Source of the DNA: Maribacter sp.
GTDB lineage: Bacteria > Bacteroidota > Bacteroidia > Flavobacteriales > Flavobacteriaceae
Length of the DNA: 27,386 bases
Assembly: GCA_018679695.1 (NCBI GenBank)
Contig: JAHHKH010000426.1
Location: 1-27,386, forward strand
Direction: 5' to 3'
A program made the position numbers and the translations under genes. Each line of letters begins with the position of its first letter. Position 1 is the first letter of the stretch. A model generated the notes under the pieces. The model was not told the DNA's origin and did no database searches. It worked only from the letters and a program-made list of their open reading frames with translations. Positions 24,401 to 27,386 of the stretch are shown here, piece after piece.

Positions 24401-25855
24401 CAGGAGCAAGTGATGCTTCTTTCCCAAAAATTGGCGGGATTCTCAAAAGGTGAGGCAGATGTTTTACGAAAGGCTATGGGAAAAAAGATTTTCTCGCTCC
24501 TGCAAAAATTAAAGCCACAATTCTTGGATGGGGGTGAACGTAATGGCCATCCGCGGGATGTGTTGGAGAAAATCTGGAAAGATTGGGAAGCTTTTGCATC
24601 CTATGCCTTTAATAAAAGTCATTCTACCTGTTATGCTTATATCGCCTACCAAACGGCCTATTTAAAGGCACACTACCCGGCAGAATATATGGCTGCGGTA
24701 CTTTCCAATAATATGAACGACATCAAGCAGGTTACTTTCTTCATGGAAGAATGTAAGCGCATGGGATTGGATGTTTTAGGTCCCGATGTCAATGAATCCT
24801 ATTATAAATTCGCGGTGAACAAGGATGGAGCGGTTCGTTTCGGAATGGGTGCCATAAAAGGAGTAGGCCGTGCCGCGGTAGAGACTATCGTGGCGAATAG
24901 AAAAGAAGATGGACCCTACAAATCGGTTTTTGATCTGGCAAAACGAATAGATTTACGGGCCTCCAATAAAAAGGCATTTGAAAGCCTTGCCGTAGCAGGT
25001 GGTTTCGACTCATTTGGTGATACCCATAGAGCACAATATTTCCATCATGAAGGGGATGGTGTAACCTTTTTGGAAAAGGTAATCAAGTATGGGTCTAGAT
25101 ATCAAGAAAACGAAAATTCATCACAAGTAAGTTTATTTGGGGATGCCAGTGAAGTACAGATTCCTGAACCCGAAGTACCTCCTTGTGAGGAGTGGAGCAC
25201 CATGGAAAAGCTGCGACGTGAGAAAGAGGTTGTGGGGATTTATATTTCAGGACATCCTTTAGATGATTTTAAGACTGAAATCAATGCATTTTGTAATGCT
25301 AGCGTTTCCAATGCCCATGATTTGGATGAGTTGATCAATCGGGAAATCGCTATTGCTGGGGTTGTTTCCGATGTGCAACATCGTATTTCCAAAAACGGGA
25401 AAGGGTGGGCCTTGTTTACCATTGAGGATTATACAGACACTTTTGAGTTCAGGATTTTCGGGGAGGAATATTTGAAGTTCCGTCACTTTCTTATGATCAA
25501 TTCCTTTGTTTATCTGAAGATATTCATTCGTGAAGGATGGGTAAATCGTGAAACAGGTAAAAAGGGTGACCCACGAATGCAATTCAATAGTTTTATGTTG
25601 CTTCAAGACGTGATGGAAAGCTTCGCCAAGAAATTGACCATAAAATTGAATATCGATGAACTTAAAGAAGAACAAATTACCGATTTGAAGGATACATTGG
25701 TATCACATAAGGGTAACCATCCCTTGAATTTTGTGGTGTATGAAATGGAAGAGGAGATAAAAGTGAATTTATCTAGCCGAAAGCAAAAGGTGCAGATCAC
25801 CTCCGAATTATTGCATCGGTTGGAAGAAAAGGAAGTGCATTATAAATTGAATTGA
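21470..25855 (+). CDS. dnaE: DNA polymerase III alpha subunit with N-terminal DEDDh proofreading exonuclease
   Basis: A 1461-residue replicative polymerase. Residues 1-190 are an epsilon-type 3'-5' exonuclease: Asp6 and Glu8 in FDTETTG, Asp105 in GFDINI, and His170 and Asp175 in AHNATAD complete a DEDDh site. The PHP domain starts at FVHLHNHSQFSVL (His263, His265); its late metal motif reads ATNNTYY at 477-483, so the usual D-x-H is N480-x-Y482. The polymerase palm has PDIDIDF (688-694; Asp691, Asp693) after GPGRGSAAGSVVAY. The helix-hairpin-helix region and a C-terminal OB fold (about 1288-1370) follow. The length exceeds a plain DnaE (about 1160) because of the exonuclease and a longer C-terminus. 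N-terminal fusions of this kind occur in Bacteroidota. The start at 21470 is fixed because the exonuclease motif begins at residue 3. Confidence 0.95.
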   Translation: MYLIFDTETTGLPKRWDAPVTDTDNWPRCIQIAWQLHDAMGNLVESQDYLVQPEGFNIPYDAEQIHGISTELAFQKGIPLAEVLEKFNGAMSKTKFLVGQNVGFDINIMGAEFHRLGVESPLQELPVLDTCTEQTALLCKLPGGRGGKFKLPTLTELHEYLFNEPFNEAHNATADVEATTRCFLELIRQKQYTQEQLDVQPDYFQNFSEANPLEIGLIGLKHINLKKASKKIADALWEKDMGAVSDEEIKDNIESLSDVQFVHLHNHSQFSVLQSTIKIKDLVQAAAKNKMPAVALTDHANMMGAFHFVKEVKAHNHSVKEQNKIAIEHGEQPTGVEITPIIGCEFFVCEDHSNKNVKDYGYQVVLLAKNKNGYHNLAKMSSIAYTDGFYYVPRIDKNIIKQYKEDIIVLTGNLYGEVPAKVLNVGEKQAEQALLWWKELFGEDLYVEIMRHGQEDEKRVNQVLINLAKKHGVQLVATNNTYYCAKEDANAHDILLCVKDGEKQATPIGRGRGYRYGLPNQEYYFKSSEEMCELFRDLPESILNIQEIVEKVESYELARDVLLPKFDIPTKFKVPEDVTDGGKRGENAYLRHITYEGAKKRYDEITPEIRERIDFELKTIENSGYPGYFLIVEDFIREARNMDVSVGPGRGSAAGSVVAYCLWITNIDPLKYDLLFERFLNPDRVSMPDIDIDFDDEGRGRVMDYVIKKYGANQVAQIITYGTMAAKSSIRDTARVLDLPLGDADRIAKLIPTMSKLGKIFGVPETELKKKFRAEDLEKVNHLLNISESDDLEGQTVNMARVLEGSLRNTGIHACGVIITPDDITNFVPVATAKDSDLYVTQFDNSVVESAGLLKMDFLGLKTLTLIKDTVKIVKAKHGIDLVPDDFPLDDAKTYELFQKGDTVGIFQYESPGMQKHLKDLRPTVFDDLIAMNALYRPGPMEYIPDFITRKNGMAQITYDLPDMEEYLKETYGITVYQEQVMLLSQKLAGFSKGEADVLRKAMGKKIFSLLQKLKPQFLDGGERNGHPRDVLEKIWKDWEAFASYAFNKSHSTCYAYIAYQTAYLKAHYPAEYMAAVLSNNMNDIKQVTFFMEECKRMGLDVLGPDVNESYYKFAVNKDGAVRFGMGAIKGVGRAAVETIVANRKEDGPYKSVFDLAKRIDLRASNKKAFESLAVAGGFDSFGDTHRAQYFHHEGDGVTFLEKVIKYGSRYQENENSSQVSLFGDASEVQIPEPEVPPCEEWSTMEKLRREKEVVGIYISGHPLDDFKTEINAFCNASVSNAHDLDELINREIAIAGVVSDVQHRISKNGKGWALFTIEDYTDTFEFRIFGEEYLKFRHFLMINSFVYLKIFIREGWVNRETGKKGDPRMQFNSFMLLQDVMESFAKKLTIKLNIDELKEEQITDLKDTLVSHKGNHPLNFVVYEMEEEIKVNLSSRKQKVQITSELLHRLEEKEVHYKLN

Positions 25856-25927
25856 TGATAAATTCCATCAATGTCACCATAGGTAAAACCAATCTTGGGT
25901 AAGTAAGGATAAGGTAAAATAATTGAC

Positions 25928-25935
25928 TAAATTTG
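25928..25935 (+). promoter_or_regulatory. Probable -7 element for trxA
   Basis: TAAATTTG matches TAnnTTTG exactly and lies 22 bp before the trxA start codon. No good TTTG is found 19 bp upstream, so the promoter call rests on the -7 box and its position. Confidence 0.5.
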
Positions 25936-25957
25936 CATAATATTAAAATAAACAAAC

Positions 25958-26275
25958 ATGGCTTTAGAAATAACGGATGCTACTTTTGATGAGGTAGTTT
26001 TAAAGAGTGATAAACCCGTAGTGGTAGATTTTTGGGCAGCTTGGTGTGGGCCCTGTAGAATGGTAGGTCCTATCATTGATGAGGTTAGTAGTGAATATGA
26101 TGGTAAGGCTGTTGTAGGTAAGGTAGATGTTGATGCTAATCAGGAATTCGCTGCCAAATATGGGGTGCGTAATATCCCGACCGTTTTGGTTTTTAAAGAT
26201 GGCGAAATTGTAAATAGGCAAGTAGGGGTTTCCCCGAAAAAAGTGTATACAGACGCTATTGATGCGCTATTGTAA
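25958..26275 (+). CDS. trxA: Thioredoxin
   Basis: A 105-residue cytoplasmic thioredoxin, a general disulfide reductase. The active site WCGPC has redox cysteines Cys30 and Cys33, the buried Asp24 is in VVDFWAAW, and the cis-proline lies in RNIPTVLVF near residue 75. There is no signal peptide. It is transcribed from its own probable promoter after dnaE and ends at a strong terminator. Confidence 0.96.
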   Translation: MALEITDATFDEVVLKSDKPVVVDFWAAWCGPCRMVGPIIDEVSSEYDGKAVVGKVDVDANQEFAAKYGVRNIPTVLVFKDGEIVNRQVGVSPKKVYTDAIDALL

Positions 26276-26294
26276 TAGAAAATTCCATAGATTT

Positions 26295-26330
26295 AAAAAG
26301 GTTCGGTATTTTACCGAACCTTTTTGTTTT
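26295..26330 (+). terminator. Strong Rho-independent terminator after trxA
   Basis: A perfect 14-bp inverted repeat (26295-26308 and 26312-26325, core GGTTCGGTA / TACCGAACC) with a 3-nt TTT loop, followed by a T-rich tail. It lies 19 bp after the trxA stop and 25 bp before the DUF58 gene. Confidence 0.9.
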
Positions 26331-26354
26331 ATATTAGATGCACAGTTACGATGA

Positions 26355-27284
26355 ATGGATCTCAGGTCAGAACTAGATAAGGCAACATTATTCCAAAACC
26401 TGGAGCTTTTGGCACAACAGGTGGTCGAAGGATTTATCAGTGGAATTCATAAAAGCCCGTTTCACGGGTTTTCCGCGGAATTCGCAGAACACAAAATCTA
26501 CAATACAGGGGAGAGCACCAAACATATTGACTGGAAATTGTTCGCAAAAACCGACAAGCTCTATACAAAGCGGTATGAGGAGGAAACCAATCTAAGATGC
26601 CATATGATCTTGGATAATTCAGCTTCAATGTATTATCCGGAAATTGCCTACCCAACGATTGATAATTTAAATAAAATTGGCTTTGGGGTATTGGCCATAG
26701 CTGCTTTGATGAATATCTTGAAAAAACAACGGGATGCGATTGGCCTTAGTGTATTCTCGGGTACGTATAATTTCTATGCTCCGGAAAAAGGGAGTGAACG
26801 GCATCATCATATGTTATTGTCGAAGCTAAGTGAGATCAGTTTGGACACCAAACCCATTAAGGAAACCAAGATCTATACCCATTTACATCTGATAGCGGAA
26901 AAAATAAAACGAAGGAGCCTGGTTTTTTTGTTTACCGATATGTTTCAAACCGCTACTGATGATGACAAGCTATTTGATGCTTTACGGCATTTAAAGTACA
27001 ACAAACATGAGGTAGTACTGTTCCATTTGTTGGATACAGAAAAGGAATTTCATTTTGATTTTGAAAATACGCCCAAGCGATTTCTCGATGTGGAAACCGG
27101 CGAGCACATAGACTTGTTTTCGGACACGGTAAAAGAAGGATATGAACGGGAAATAAAGACCTTTTTCGATGAACTCAAAATGAAATGTGCCCAATACAAG
27201 ATTAAATATGTGGATGTTGATATACGCGGCGATTTTTCAAAAGTGTTGAATACTTTTATGGTGGAACGGCAAAAATTCCTTTAA
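26355..27284 (+). CDS. DUF58 domain protein (vWA-like, MoxR-associated family)
   Basis: A 309-residue soluble protein of the DUF58 family. The segment HKSPFHGFSAEFAEHKIYN and then STKHIDWKLFAKTDKLY are the signature of the family, and DNSASM (near residues 87-92) is a metal-ion-dependent adhesion-type DxSxS motif of a von Willebrand factor A fold. Family members usually work with a MoxR AAA ATPase and BatA/BatB-type proteins, possibly in maturation or stress tolerance; no moxR gene is in the window, though it may lie outside. The start at 26355 fits the family N-terminus MDLRSELDKA; an ATG at 26351 is in another frame and leads to a stop at once. Whether it has its own promoter after the trxA terminator is unclear. 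Confidence 0.88.
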   Translation: MDLRSELDKATLFQNLELLAQQVVEGFISGIHKSPFHGFSAEFAEHKIYNTGESTKHIDWKLFAKTDKLYTKRYEEETNLRCHMILDNSASMYYPEIAYPTIDNLNKIGFGVLAIAALMNILKKQRDAIGLSVFSGTYNFYAPEKGSERHHHMLLSKLSEISLDTKPIKETKIYTHLHLIAEKIKRRSLVFLFTDMFQTATDDDKLFDALRHLKYNKHEVVLFHLLDTEKEFHFDFENTPKRFLDVETGEHIDLFSDTVKEGYEREIKTFFDELKMKCAQYKIKYVDVDIRGDFSKVLNTFMVERQKFL

Positions 27285-27312
27285 TATTCGAACGATATTT
27301 TGTATGAAATTG

Positions 27313-27343
27313 TTTGCGGAATTCAATAAGCAATGTATATTTG
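27313..27343 (+). promoter_or_regulatory. Consensus Bacteroidota promoter at the window end
   Basis: TTTG (27313-27316), exactly 19 bp, then TATATTTG (27336-27343): full agreement with the TTTG / TAnnTTTG consensus. The expected start of transcription (about 27350) is a few bases before the tRNA-like sequence at 27359, as expected for a stable-RNA promoter. Confidence 0.75.
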
Positions 27344-27358
27344 CACCGCTCTAAGCAC

Positions 27359-27386
27359 GGTCCGGTAGTTCAGTCCTGACGATTCT
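27359..27386 (+). tRNA. Probable 5' end of a tRNA-Asp gene, cut by the window end
   Basis: The bases GGTCCGGTAGTTCAGT match the usual first 16 bases of a bacterial tRNA-Asp (acceptor strand GGTCCGG, TA, D-stem GTTC, AGT). The last 12 bases (CCTGACGATTCT) do not continue as the expected D-loop (about TGGTTAGAAT). Either the gene is altered, or the last bases are an assembly artefact at a contig end. The strong promoter just upstream supports a stable RNA. The anticodon is not visible, so the amino acid is inferred from the 5' sequence only. Confidence 0.4.

Noticed and set aside
25852..25871. Hairpin TTGATG / CATCAA at the dnaE stop as terminator
   Set aside because: The stem is 6 bp, AT-rich, overlaps the stop codon and has no T tract.
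27283..27302. Imperfect AT-rich hairpin after the DUF58 gene as terminator
   Set aside because: The stem is bulged and weak and overlaps the stop codon; the short T run is not enough to call it.
1..27386. CRISPR arrays, insertion sequences, phage or integrase genes
   Set aside because: No regularly spaced repeats, transposase or integrase motifs were seen on either strand.

Overview
The window reads as chromosome from a marine member of the Flavobacteriaceae (Bacteroidota). Supporting signs are the low-to-moderate GC content, several promoters of the Bacteroidota type (TTTG, about 19 bp, TAnnTTTG), a C-terminally extended S16 protein, a DnaE carrying its own N-terminal exonuclease, an IcmF-type mutase, a DUF7009/FdhF-YdeP pair, a DUF58 protein next to trxA, and exported GH2 glycosidases and S1 sulfatases with signal peptides ending in ..G|Q. 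No mobile element, CRISPR array or phage gene was seen.

Layout. 1-547: 3' end of a fused isobutyryl-CoA mutase type gene. 660-1202: a small membrane-protein gene broken by an in-frame stop. 1323-2123: class I PPK2. 2146-5526 (-): a secreted GH2 beta-galactosidase with a two-helix membrane hairpin inserted into its C-terminal beta-sandwich domain. 5780-10945 (+): DUF7009 protein, FdhF/YdeP-type molybdopterin oxidoreductase and a second, unrelated GH2 enzyme, closely spaced. 11249-11638 (+): small lipoprotein. 11651-12829 (-): glutaryl-CoA dehydrogenase. 12895-16262: a divergent cluster of a Rieske oxygenase (-), an AdiC-like amino acid permease (+) and a DDAH-like amidinohydrolase (+). 16269-21230 (-): trmN6, sulfatase, rimM, rpsP, sulfatase. 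21470-27284 (+): exonuclease-DnaE fusion, thioredoxin, DUF58 protein. 27313-27386: a textbook promoter followed by what looks like the first bases of a tRNA-Asp gene, at the very end of the window.

How the genes fit together. The two GH2 enzymes and two sulfatases suggest use of sulfated galactose-containing algal polysaccharides, but they are scattered among housekeeping genes and no SusC/SusD pair is present. The permease overlaps the DDAH-like gene by 4 bp, and a Rieske oxygenase with quaternary-ammonium-type active-site features is divergent from them. I infer a locus for uptake and breakdown of N-methylated arginine or related compounds. The rpsP-rimM pair is a normal translation operon with a clear promoter; one sulfatase and trmN6 lie downstream of it.

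The best candidates for something undescribed are the membrane hairpin inside the beta-galactosidase and the Rieske/permease/DDAH locus. Identifications rest on reading motifs by eye; no database search was run.
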